A DNA stretch of 64,000 nt from CAZOLI01 sp964580675 (GTDB lineage Bacteria; Planctomycetota; MHYJ01; CAYXQY01): NCBI GenBank assembly GCA_964580675.1, contig CAZOLI010000012.1, positions 1-64,000 on the forward strand, given 5' to 3'. The translations under genes and the position numbers were made by a program. The notes below the pieces were generated by a model that made no database searches, was not told the DNA's origin, and was given only the letters and a program-made list of their open reading frames with translations. This document shows, piece by piece, positions 47,822 through 56,158 of the stretch (positions within the stretch are counted from its first letter, which is position 1; the number at the start of each line of letters is the position of its first letter).

Positions 47822-47951
47822 CTCCTTCCCGCATCCTCCAATTATCAACACACCACATCCCTGACTCTTCTTCTCTTTTTCTCTTTGGCGGATTTTCCCG
47901 CATCGACTTCCGTCTGCGCCTCATCCGCCCGGTGTTCCAACGGCGGTTTTT
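47810..47951 (+). promoter_or_regulatory. trp attenuator with competing stems and terminator
   Basis: Segments: 1 = 47810-47818 (TGGAGGATG); 2 = 47832-47840 (CATCCTCCA), a perfect 9-bp partner of 1; 3 = 47887-47893 (GGCGGAT), pairing with 2 (8 bp, one mismatch) or perfectly with 4 = 47923-47929 (ATCCGCC). Segment 4 is also the 5' arm of a terminator: CCGCC(C)G 47925-47931 with CGGCGG 47941-47946, then TTTTT 47947-47951. Stalling at the first Trp codon (47798) would leave segment 1 free, so 1:2 then 3:4 form and block the terminator. A ribosome at the stop codon covers segment 1, allowing 2:3 and termination. The pairings are seen; the mechanism is inferred. Confidence 0.68.
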
Positions 47952-48203
47952 GAGCGTTTAACGGAAACCGAATACGAATGCCTCCGGTCCGCCTGCAACA
48001 TCCGCGGGTCCCCGCGGTTTTGGCTTCCGGATTCTGAAGAAGAATTCCGCACCGGCGTGACCCCGTTTATCTCGGGACCTACGGGAGAATCAACATCACG
48101 GCGGAGCGATAACCTTATTCATCAAAGCAGGCGGGTAACGGCTGTGACGGGAACCGCCGTTAACCAGCTCGAGCAACCTTAAGAACGAAGCGACTCCCCA
48201 ACC

Positions 48204-49808
48204 ATGAACGGCATCGAAAAGATAAGTTCGGCAAAACCGGGCACGCTTGTGCCGGTCCACGAAACGCATAATCTGGAAGAATCGGCCCTGGCCTACTTCA
48301 GGCGATTATCCAACCGGGGACGGAAGAAGGAGTGTGTGTTCCTGGAAAGCCGGGACGTTTCCGTACCCCGCGGAGAACGGAGTTTTGGATCGGTCCGGCC
48401 CTGTCTGACCCTGACGGGCCGGGGAGAGGACTTCACCGTCCGGGCCAGAAACAAAGCCGGCGAACGATTCGTGGATCATCTTTTTCCTCAACTTTCCTTT
48501 GTGCCGGACACCAACCGATCCAGGCATCGTATTACGGGAACCCTCCCGCCGGACCGCGGTCAAACGAGTGAAGCATCCCGCATGAACGCCCGAACACACG
48601 GCGATTTAATTCGTTCGGTGGCATTTTTGCTCGATCCCCTCAAGAACTCACTTCCCATTGAACCGGGACTGTTCGGGGTCATCGGATACGATTTCGTGGA
48701 TCAGTTCGAGGAACTTCCGCCGGCCGGGAATTCCCTTTCCGAAGACCCGGACTACGAACTGCACTTCTGCGATAACCTGTTCTCCGTCAATCACCGGAAC
48801 GACACGATCACCTTCATCACCGGTGCAATGATTTTCGAGAACGAGGACCGCAAACGGGAGCGGAGCCGGTGCCGGAACCTGCTTGACCTTTATCGTTCCC
48901 ATCTTGACACCTCTCTCTCGGACGTCGATGCCGGAAAACCGTTCAACGAGGACGAAGTCACGACGGATTGCTCGCGAGAGGAATTCAAGAACACCGTCCG
49001 CTCCCTGAAGGACCACATCAAACGAGGGAACGTGTTTCAGGTGGTTCCGTCCCGGACCCGGATGGCACCGGTTCGTACGCGGCCGCTGCTGGTGTACGAG
49101 GAACTTCGGAACCTGAACCCGAGCCCGTACATGTTCTACCTGTCGGGACCGTCGGGAACGCTTCTTGGCAGCAGTCCGGAAACCTGTGTTCGTGTTACGG
49201 GCCAGGGGGAACAGACCATTGAACTGCGGCCCATCGCCGGCACAAGACCGCGGGGAATGCGCAACGGTGACATCGATCCCGACCTGGACGCCCGGATCGA
49301 AACCGAGTTAAAAACCGACGAAAAAGAGCGGGCGGAACACACCATGCTCATTGATCTGGCGCGAAACGACGTCGCTCGTGTTTCCAAACCCGGCACACGT
49401 TACTGTGACACCGTTTTTTCCGTGGAAAAATACGCCACCGTCCAGCACCTGGTCAGCAACGTCCGGGGCATACTCCGGGCGGATCTGGACGCGGTACACG
49501 CCTACCTTGCCACAATGAACATGGGGACTCTGACGGGAGCCCCGAAAATTCAAGCCATGAAATTGCTCCGAAAACACGAACCGTCCCGGCGTGGATTTTA
49601 CGGCGGGGCGGTTGGATACCTGACCGCCTCGGGGGAGATGGACACGGCCATCGTGATTCGAAGCATCCGGATTCGGGATGGCCGGGCATTTCTGAGGGCC
49701 GGTGCCGGCGTTGTTCACGATTCCGACCCGGAAAACGAATTCGTTGAAACCGAACAAAAACTGGACGCCACAACCACCGCACTTAAACAAGCCCATCCTG
49801 ACCCATGA
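48204..49808 (+). CDS. trpE: anthranilate synthase component I
   Basis: A 534-residue chorismate-using enzyme of the enteric TrpE type, producing anthranilate with TrpG. Catalytic motifs are intact: IFQVVPSR-like VFQVVPSRTRM, NPSPYMFYLSG, PIAGTRPRG, EHTMLIDLARNDVAR, QHLVSNVRG, GTLTGAPKIQAM, YGGAVGY, AGAGVVHDSDPENEFVET. The N-terminal feedback-inhibition motif reads VFLES (residues 45-49), in place of the enteric LLES, so Trp inhibition is likely retained. The gene is preceded by the trp attenuator and overlaps trpG by 4 bp (ATGA). It contrasts with the second, degenerate TrpE-like protein at 54085. Confidence 0.96.
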   Translation: MNGIEKISSAKPGTLVPVHETHNLEESALAYFRRLSNRGRKKECVFLESRDVSVPRGERSFGSVRPCLTLTGRGEDFTVRARNKAGERFVDHLFPQLSFVPDTNRSRHRITGTLPPDRGQTSEASRMNARTHGDLIRSVAFLLDPLKNSLPIEPGLFGVIGYDFVDQFEELPPAGNSLSEDPDYELHFCDNLFSVNHRNDTITFITGAMIFENEDRKRERSRCRNLLDLYRSHLDTSLSDVDAGKPFNEDEVTTDCSREEFKNTVRSLKDHIKRGNVFQVVPSRTRMAPVRTRPLLVYEELRNLNPSPYMFYLSGPSGTLLGSSPETCVRVTGQGEQTIELRPIAGTRPRGMRNGDIDPDLDARIETELKTDEKERAEHTMLIDLARNDVARVSKPGTRYCDTVFSVEKYATVQHLVSNVRGILRADLDAVHAYLATMNMGTLTGAPKIQAMKLLRKHEPSRRGFYGGAVGYLTASGEMDTAIVIRSIRIRDGRAFLRAGAGVVHDSDPENEFVETEQKLDATTTALKQAHPDP

Positions 49809-50404
49809 ACATCCTGCTTATCGACAACTACGATTCGTTCACGTTCAACCTGGTGGAGGAGTTTCGTCGGGTCGCCGGTGACGTCCGGGTACACAGGAAC
49901 GATTTATCGGTGAACCGGGCCACCCGGCTCATCAGCAACCACGACATTGATCTCCTTGTCCTTTCGCCGGGTCCGGGAACGCCGGAAGATGCCGGAAATT
50001 CCCTGGCGTTCGTCAACAAGTTCCTGACGGAGGTTCCCATATTCGGGGTCTGCCTCGGGGAACAGTGCATCGTTCGCGCACTCGGTGGAACGGTCGGACC
50101 GGCGAAGAACCTCCAGCACGGAAAAAGTTCTGCTGTCTCTCATGACGGACGGGGGCTGTTCCGGGAACTGGAAAACCCATTTCGAGCGGGGCGGTACCAT
50201 TCGCTATCGGCCCAGGACCTGCCTCCGGACGTCGAGGTTTCGGCCCGATCGGATAACGGGGTCATTATGGGCATCCGGCACCGGGAACACCCGGTATCCG
50301 GTGTCCAGTTTCATCCGGAAAGCATCCTGACCCCGCAGGGGCCGACCCTTATCGAGAACCTCGTCCGCACACTGTCACCTCATCGAAACATCAACACACC
50401 ATGA
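49805..50404 (+). CDS. trpG: anthranilate synthase glutamine amidotransferase subunit
   Basis: A 199-residue class-I amidotransferase that supplies ammonia from glutamine to TrpE. IDNYDSFTFNLVE opens the domain; the nucleophile Cys83 is in GVCLGEQCI; His170 and Glu172 are in GVQFHPES. Length and motifs are standard for TrpG. It overlaps trpE and trpD by 4 bp each (ATGA), indicating translational coupling. The motif GVCLGEQCI has Glu where His is commonest, a normal variation in this family. Confidence 0.96.
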   Translation: MNILLIDNYDSFTFNLVEEFRRVAGDVRVHRNDLSVNRATRLISNHDIDLLVLSPGPGTPEDAGNSLAFVNKFLTEVPIFGVCLGEQCIVRALGGTVGPAKNLQHGKSSAVSHDGRGLFRELENPFRAGRYHSLSAQDLPPDVEVSARSDNGVIMGIRHREHPVSGVQFHPESILTPQGPTLIENLVRTLSPHRNINTP

Positions 50405-51435
50405 CCAAACAACAAATCATCAGCAACGCCATCGATCAGGCCATAAAGGAGAAGAATCTTTCGGCGGAAACGACGCGAAAAACGTTTCAGGAGATGATGA
50501 GGGGGGAAACAACCGACGCGCAGATCGGCTCCCTGATCACCGCACTGCGAGCAAAAGGAGAAACCGGGGAAGAAATCCGGGGTGCCGCACAATCCCTCAA
50601 AGAAGCCGCCGTAACCATTGACCCCCGGAACCGCCCTCTGCTTGACATCGTCGGCACGGGCGGTGACGAAAAGAACACGTTTAATATTTCAACGGCCTCG
50701 GCGCTGGTGGCCGCCGGTGCGGGAGCAACTGTTGCCAAACACGGCAACCGGAGCGTCTCCTCGAGCAGTGGATCGGCGGATGTGCTTGAGACCCTCGGCG
50801 TACACATCGATACGACCCCGGCGGAAAACCGCCGGATCCTGGAGAACGCCGGCATTGCGTTCCTGTTTGCCACCAAACATCACCCGGCCATGAAACACGC
50901 CATCGGGCCGAGGAAAGAAATCGGTATCCGAACCGTGTTCAACGTACTGGGTCCGTTGACGAACCCGGCCCGTGCGGAGCACCTGTTGATCGGTGCGTAC
51001 GCGGAAGGGGTTGCTCAAAAACTCGCCCGTGCCCTGACGGGTCTTGAGGTGGATCGAGCGGCGGTGGTGCACGGATCCGGTTTTGACGAAATCAGTCCCT
51101 GTGGCCCGACCACCGTATACCACGTCCGGGGAACGGACCTGAACCGGAACGTCCTGCAACCGGAGCAGTTCGGCTTCGAGCCCTGTACGGAGACGGAACT
51201 GACCGTCCGGGGGCCGTCTGAATCCGCCGACACGATCCGCGGTTTGCTTCAAGGGGACATCCGGGATGGCCGGCGAAACGCCGTTCTGTTGAATGCCGGG
51301 TTCGGATTGTTCGTGGATGGTCGGGCCTCATCCCCCGAAGAAGGCATCAAAAAAGCCGAAGAAAGCATCGGGAGCGGCGCGGCCCTGGAGGTACTGCAGA
51401 AGCTCGTCAGCGTTTCTAACCAGTTTTCGGAGTGA
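50401..51435 (+). CDS. trpD: anthranilate phosphoribosyltransferase
   Basis: A 344-residue enzyme that couples anthranilate to PRPP. The PRPP-binding motif GTGGDEKNTFNIS is present, then AKHGNRSVSSSSGSADVLE, and the catalytic-side stretch HPAMKHAIGPRKEIGIRTVFNVLGPLTNPA, typical of the nucleoside phosphorylase/TrpD fold. No fusion to TrpG is present, unlike the enteric fused form. It starts in an ATGA overlap with trpG. Twelve bases separate it from trpCF. Confidence 0.97.
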   Translation: MTKQQIISNAIDQAIKEKNLSAETTRKTFQEMMRGETTDAQIGSLITALRAKGETGEEIRGAAQSLKEAAVTIDPRNRPLLDIVGTGGDEKNTFNISTASALVAAGAGATVAKHGNRSVSSSSGSADVLETLGVHIDTTPAENRRILENAGIAFLFATKHHPAMKHAIGPRKEIGIRTVFNVLGPLTNPARAEHLLIGAYAEGVAQKLARALTGLEVDRAAVVHGSGFDEISPCGPTTVYHVRGTDLNRNVLQPEQFGFEPCTETELTVRGPSESADTIRGLLQGDIRDGRRNAVLLNAGFGLFVDGRASSPEEGIKKAEESIGSGAALEVLQKLVSVSNQFSE

Positions 51436-51447
51436 GGAGTAATCCCG

Positions 51448-52902
51448 ATGAACATTCTTGAACAGCTCGCTTCAGAACAGCGCGAACGCGTCCGATCTCT
51501 GCTGTCCCGGGACGCCGATTCAACCTCATTTGAACCGGTCGATGAACCGCCGTCTCCTTTTGCCTCGAAAATTTCCGGACGGCGGCGCCCGGCTCTGATC
51601 GCGGAATTCAAACGTCGTTCGCCCTCCGCCGGCGTTCTCCGGGAGGGGGCGAACCCGGACCGGTTTTTCCGTCTGTACGACCGGTTCGCCGACGGGATTT
51701 CCGTACTCACGGAACCGGACCGGTTTCACGGATCCCCGTCCGATCTCCGCCGGGCTCATCGAGCCACCTCCCTCCCCGTGCTCCGAAAAGACGTGCTGAT
51801 CGATACCGTCCAGGTAAAACGTTCCCGGGAAATGGGAGCGGACGCCGTTCTTCTCATCGCGTCCCTGCTGCCCGGGGACAACCTGAACGACATGATCAAT
51901 GCCGCGCATGCAGAGAACCTGGACACACTCGTCGAATGCCATGCGGTGCGGGAATTTCGACGTGTGCTGGCGTCGGACGCCGACATGGTCGGAATAAACA
52001 ACCGAAACCTGGAGACCCTGGAGGTGGACAAAAACAACGTGCAAAGACTGCTCGACGACGTATCCGGTGTATCTCTGGACGATCGCTTTATCGTTGCGGA
52101 ATCCGGACTTCAGCATCGCCGGGACATCGAACAGTTGCCCCCGTCCGTGGACGCCGTTCTGGTGGGATCGGCCCTCATAAAAACACCGGTTCCCGGATTG
52201 AAGCTCCGTGAATTGTCCGGTCGTGTGTCCGTGAAAATTTGTGGTGTCACGTCGGTCGAGAACGCTCGGGCGGCCTTTGCGGCCGGTGCGGACGTCATCG
52301 GATTGAACTTCTTCGAGCCGAGTCCGCGATACGTGAATCCGGAAACCGCTGCGGAAATCTCACGGGCAACGGGTCCGGATCAGTACACCGCGGGAGTATT
52401 CGTCAACGAGCATCCGGAGACGGTACGGGACATCAGCAACCGGGTCGGCCTCGACCTTATACAGTTCTCCGGCGACGAACAGCCGGAGGACCTGCATCCC
52501 TTCCGAAACACGGATCCGGCAATCATAAAAGCCGTCCGGCCGGGAAGCCGGGAAGCGCTGCGCAACACGCCGTCCTACCCGGCTGACTACCTTATGGTCG
52601 ATGCGTTTTCCGAGGGATCCTACGGCGGGACCGGAACGCTGATCGATCCGGAGGTGCGCTCGTACCTTTCTCAAATAAATCGGAATGTAGCGGTGGCCGG
52701 TGGTCTCACACCGGGGAACGTTTCCGGCGTCATTCAATCCTGTCGTCCGGTGCTGGTGGATGTCTGCTCCGGCGTGGAGGCCGAACCCGGCCGGAAAGAT
52801 CCATCCCGGATGAAGGCCTTCGTGGAGGCCGTGCGAAACCAGGAATTGACCCTCTCCCGCTCAACGAACCCCTCAAACAAAGATGTAAACGGAGGCACGT
52901 AA
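51448..52902 (+). CDS. trpCF: fused indole-3-glycerol-phosphate synthase/phosphoribosylanthranilate isomerase
   Basis: A 484-residue bifunctional enzyme, TrpC (1-~257) then TrpF (~260-470), the order of the enteric fusion. TrpC: IAEFKRRSPSAG, SVLTEPDRFHGS, VLRKDVLIDTVQV, ADAVLLIASLL, VGINNRNLETLEV, VAESGLQHRRDI. TrpF: SVKICGVTSVENARAA with catalytic Cys265, DVIGLNFFEPSPRYV, VDAFSEGSYGGTGTLID, AVAGGLTPGNVS, VDVCSGVEAEPGRKD. It ends in a TAATG overlap with trpB. Confidence 0.96.
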   Translation: MNILEQLASEQRERVRSLLSRDADSTSFEPVDEPPSPFASKISGRRRPALIAEFKRRSPSAGVLREGANPDRFFRLYDRFADGISVLTEPDRFHGSPSDLRRAHRATSLPVLRKDVLIDTVQVKRSREMGADAVLLIASLLPGDNLNDMINAAHAENLDTLVECHAVREFRRVLASDADMVGINNRNLETLEVDKNNVQRLLDDVSGVSLDDRFIVAESGLQHRRDIEQLPPSVDAVLVGSALIKTPVPGLKLRELSGRVSVKICGVTSVENARAAFAAGADVIGLNFFEPSPRYVNPETAAEISRATGPDQYTAGVFVNEHPETVRDISNRVGLDLIQFSGDEQPEDLHPFRNTDPAIIKAVRPGSREALRNTPSYPADYLMVDAFSEGSYGGTGTLIDPEVRSYLSQINRNVAVAGGLTPGNVSGVIQSCRPVLVDVCSGVEAEPGRKDPSRMKAFVEAVRNQELTLSRSTNPSNKDVNGGT

Positions 52903-54080
52903 TGAATAACAAATTCGGAACGTACGGCGGTTGTTACGTCCCTGAATTGCTGGTTCCGGCGGTAAAGGAATTGCGAAAACTGTTTCGGAACGCATCCGGC
53001 AACCCGGAGTTCGAATCGAAACGAAAGAAACTCCTCCGGAACCACGCGGGTCGACCAACACCGCTGTATCACGCAAAACGGATGAGCGAAACGCTCGATA
53101 TGACCGTGTACTTAAAACGGGAGGACCTTCTGCACACGGGTGCCCACAAACTGAACAACACGCTGGGCCAGGCACTACTTGCAAAAGAGGCCGGCAAAGA
53201 GCGCATCATTGCGGAAACGGGAGCAGGGCAGCATGGCGTGGCGACGGCTGCCGCCTGTGCCCGAATGAACCTGGATTGTGAGATTTATATGGGGGAGAAA
53301 GACGTGAATCGCCAGAAACCCAACGTCCACCGAATGAAGCTGCTCGGGGCGAATGTGATTCCGGTGGACAGCGGTTCCCGCACCCTGAAAGACGCCATCA
53401 ACGAAGCACTGCGCGATTGGGTGTCCAACCTGGAGACCACGCATTACCTGCTGGGGTCGGTGCTTGGCCCAACCCCGTACCCGGAAATGGTCGCGACCTT
53501 TCAGTCGGTGATCGGCCGCGAGGCAAAGGAACAGATCCGGGAACGGACCGGACGACTTCCGGATCGAGCCGTGGCCTGTGTCGGAGGCGGCAGCAATGCA
53601 ATCGGCCTGTTTCGAGGGTTCATGGACGAGGACGACGTGGATCTTGTGGGTGTCGAAGCAGGGGGGGAAGGCATCCAAACCGGTCGGCATGCGGCCCGTT
53701 TTTCCGGAAACAGCCATGATGCACCAGGTGTGTTTCACGGAACGAGAACCTTCGTCAGACAGGACAGGCACGGACAGATCCGGGAAACACACTCCGTCGC
53801 AGCGGGACTGGATTATCCGGCCGTGGGACCGGAACACGCCCATCTTCGAGAAACGGGACGCGCCGAATACACCAGTGCCGGGGACGACCAGGCCCTGGAG
53901 GCGTTTCGCGAACTCTCCCGGCAGGAAGGAATTTTGCCCGCCCTGGAATCGGCTCACGCCGTTGCGGAAGTCCGAAACCGGCGAGACGACTGGCGGGGCG
54001 ATACGGTGTTAATCAATCTGTCCGGACGAGGAGACAAAGACCTTTCGAACCAGGAAGTGAAATCGTTATTACAGTCATAA
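52902..54080 (+). CDS. trpB: tryptophan synthase beta chain
   Basis: A 392-residue PLP enzyme. The Lys of HTGAHKLNN (Lys83) forms the internal aldimine; ETGAGQHGVA and CVGGGSNAIG bind the phosphate. The mobile COMM-type region around residues 255-290 is slightly unusual: ARFSGNSHDAPGVFHGTRTFV instead of the common short GxPGVLHG loop. SVAAGLDYPAVGPEHAHL is conserved. It overlaps the trpCF stop by one base. In most operons trpA follows directly; here trpE-like, trpG-like and aroF intervene. Confidence 0.96.
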   Translation: MNNKFGTYGGCYVPELLVPAVKELRKLFRNASGNPEFESKRKKLLRNHAGRPTPLYHAKRMSETLDMTVYLKREDLLHTGAHKLNNTLGQALLAKEAGKERIIAETGAGQHGVATAAACARMNLDCEIYMGEKDVNRQKPNVHRMKLLGANVIPVDSGSRTLKDAINEALRDWVSNLETTHYLLGSVLGPTPYPEMVATFQSVIGREAKEQIRERTGRLPDRAVACVGGGSNAIGLFRGFMDEDDVDLVGVEAGGEGIQTGRHAARFSGNSHDAPGVFHGTRTFVRQDRHGQIRETHSVAAGLDYPAVGPEHAHLRETGRAEYTSAGDDQALEAFRELSRQEGILPALESAHAVAEVRNRRDDWRGDTVLINLSGRGDKDLSNQEVKSLLQS

Positions 54081-54084
54081 CTTC

Positions 54085-55512
54085 ATGATCAAGAAAACAT
54101 CCATCAGCGAAGAAACATTCAGGGAACGGGCCGAAACGGAAAACCGGGTACCGGTGTACCGGACCATCCCGGCCGACACAATTACGCCTGTTTCGGCCTA
54201 TCAAAAACTGACGCGTGAACAACGCAACGGGTTCCTCCTGGACTCCGCGAAAACCGGCACAATGGAGGGGAGGTACTCGTTTCTCGGGGTGAATCCCCGG
54301 ATCAAACTCATCGTTCAGAACGGGGAGACCCGCCTCAGCCGAAACGGGGACGTTACGTCGCCCGACCGGAACCCCTATGATCTGCTGTCCGATCTCCACG
54401 AGGAATTTGCCGGGGCCTCCATGCCTCATCTTCCTCCTCTCGTGGGAGGTGCAGTCGGCTATGTCGGGTTCCCCGGAGACCCGGGATCCTCCGGGAACAC
54501 CGAGGGAGACCTGCCGGAATTTGCCTTTCTGTTCTTCGATACCATCGTTTCCTTCGACCACATTCGGAACACCGCAACGGTGACGAACGTTGCGGACGCA
54601 ACGGACGAACGAAAAACCTCCCGCGTGTATCGGGAGTCCACCCGCACCGTCCGGAAGGTCTGTCAAAAAATAAGCGAGCCGGCCGGGACCGGTTCGCCCA
54701 ACGTGGGAAGGGATGCGATTCCGGAACCACCGGGCCTCGAACCGACGTCGGACCGGTTCATGGACGCCGTGCAGCAGGGGATTCGGAGGGTCAACAACGG
54801 GCTGGTGGAACAGGTAACGTTAACCCGATCCCGGACCACCCGGGTTGACTCCCGGATGGTGGACCTGTTCCGCGGGCTTCGAATGACCTCTCCCGCGCCC
54901 TACCTGTTCCTGTTCGAAACCGAAAACGTCGCCGTGGCCGGATCCTCCCCGGAACGGCTGGTCCGGTACAGAAACGGAACCATAACGTACCAGCCCCGTT
55001 CGGTCTCGGAAGGAAGTGAGAACCAACTCCGGGCAAATCACAACCTCCTGGTGGATGCCGTACGAAATGACCTCGCCCGGCTGGCAAAGCGGGAATCAAT
55101 CAACGTGAAACCCCCCGAAGAAGAACAAACATGGGACAACAAACACGTACTCCGAAGCACGTTAACCGGAGAGGTAACGGCGGATACCGGACCCATCGAC
55201 ATCCTGAAAACGTCGCTTCCCGCGTTGAAACAAACCGGATTCCCGCGGGATCAGGCGGTGAACCTGATCGACCGGGTGGAACCCGGAGGACGATCCCTGA
55301 TTGGCGGAGGGGTCTGTTACCTGGACAGCTCGGGAAATTTTGACAGCTGTACCGTCCCCGGGCTGATCGAACGGAGTGGGGACCGGACCATCGTCCGGAC
55401 AGGCAACCCGGTCCGGACCGGCCAATCGCCGGAGGAGGTAATCTCTCAATTGTCATCCCGCCTCGAATCATTTTCGTCAGCGATACAAATTTCGGAGGAA
55501 TTATACCAATGA
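54085..55512 (+). CDS. TrpE/PabB-like protein, catalytically degenerate
   Basis: A 475-residue protein with the chorismate-binding enzyme fold: GRYSFLGVN at 62-70, LVGGAVGYVGFPGD, PYLFLFETENVAVAGSSPERLV. Yet its key motifs are lost. PIAGT-type becomes PRSVS (304-308), about 20 residues after it are deleted, the EHxM glutamate is replaced (ANHNLLVDAVRND, 317-329), the GAPK region reads TGFPR (384-388), and the AGAGIV and ETxxK motifs become TGNPV and EVISQ. His354 of HLVS survives. The N-terminal half matches the non-enteric TrpE/PabB type, not the trpE at 48204, so it is not a recent duplicate. It is in frame and 4 bp after trpB. Likely a pseudoenzyme. Confidence 0.85.
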   Translation: MIKKTSISEETFRERAETENRVPVYRTIPADTITPVSAYQKLTREQRNGFLLDSAKTGTMEGRYSFLGVNPRIKLIVQNGETRLSRNGDVTSPDRNPYDLLSDLHEEFAGASMPHLPPLVGGAVGYVGFPGDPGSSGNTEGDLPEFAFLFFDTIVSFDHIRNTATVTNVADATDERKTSRVYRESTRTVRKVCQKISEPAGTGSPNVGRDAIPEPPGLEPTSDRFMDAVQQGIRRVNNGLVEQVTLTRSRTTRVDSRMVDLFRGLRMTSPAPYLFLFETENVAVAGSSPERLVRYRNGTITYQPRSVSEGSENQLRANHNLLVDAVRNDLARLAKRESINVKPPEEEQTWDNKHVLRSTLTGEVTADTGPIDILKTSLPALKQTGFPRDQAVNLIDRVEPGGRSLIGGGVCYLDSSGNFDSCTVPGLIERSGDRTIVRTGNPVRTGQSPEEVISQLSSRLESFSSAIQISEELYQ

Positions 55513-56114
55513 TCATGCTCGTGGACAGCGGAGGAACGAGAACACAAACCACCCAACAGCACCTTGCCCGGACGGCGGAAACGACACGAACCACGCCGGT
55601 TCACAACCTGGATCCGTCAACGGATCTCCCGAAACACGTGAGCGGAGTGGTTCTTTCCGGCGGACCCGAAACAGAGGAAATTCGGGAACGGCTTGTGGCA
55701 CTTATCGACCACCTTCCCCCGCAGATCCCAATACTCGGCATCCGTCAGGGGTGCCGGGCCCTGATCCGTTCTATGAACGGTGATCCCGATGGATCCCGAG
55801 TGTCGGATCCGGGCAAACCGAAAACGGTGTTCCACCGGCGGAAACACCTCTTCGATGAACTTCCCCTGCCGTTCAGGGCCCCGCTGCACTCGATCCGGTA
55901 TCCCGATCGTTCGTCTTTTCCACCCGATCTTCTCGTGGAAGCGGACACGGCAACCGGACAGGTCGTGGGGGTTCGTCACGTCGAACTCCCGATGTTCGGG
56001 GTGCTTTTTCACCCGTCCGCTCAGCTCACGGAGGACGGAGAAACGATTTATCAGAATTTTGTTGCCCTGACCGAACGGTCCGAAACACATCGGGCCCTTC
56101 ACGCTTCGAAATAA
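55509..56114 (+). CDS. TrpG/PabA-like protein, catalytically degenerate
   Basis: A 201-residue class-I glutamine amidotransferase fold: GVVLSGGPETEEI, PILGIRQGCRAL (74-85), PMFGVLFHPSAQL (161-173). The nucleophile Cys of GxCLGxQ is Arg79; the His of the motif is Cys82. The C-terminal His168 remains, but the triad Glu is Ser170. The opening DNYDSFT motif reads DSGGTRT. It cannot be an ordinary glutaminase. Its ATG overlaps the TrpE-like stop in ATGA. Frame and length are intact, arguing against a plain pseudogene. It probably partners the TrpE-like protein. Family by fold is sure; activity is inferred absent. Confidence 0.85.
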   Translation: MIMLVDSGGTRTQTTQQHLARTAETTRTTPVHNLDPSTDLPKHVSGVVLSGGPETEEIRERLVALIDHLPPQIPILGIRQGCRALIRSMNGDPDGSRVSDPGKPKTVFHRRKHLFDELPLPFRAPLHSIRYPDRSSFPPDLLVEADTATGQVVGVRHVELPMFGVLFHPSAQLTEDGETIYQNFVALTERSETHRALHASK

Positions 56115-56158
56115 CCTCTGACCACGAATTGTCACTTCATTTTCCGGAGAACGAACCC

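Larger units (their letters stand above)
47375..48203. other. trp leader region
   Basis: 829 bp between the formyltransferase and trpE. It holds a promoter (47647-47675), the trpL leader (47717-47821) and an attenuator (to 47951), described separately. The remaining 250 bases before trpE contain two more hairpins: CCGCGG repeats at 48002-48017 followed by TTTT, which may be a second terminator, and a perfect 7-bp stem at 48137-48143 with 48157-48163 just upstream of trpE. Confidence 0.7.

Noticed and set aside
48002..48021. Second terminator (CCGCGG hairpin then TTTT) before trpE
   Set aside because: Short stem and only four T; kept as part of the leader note rather than as a feature of its own.
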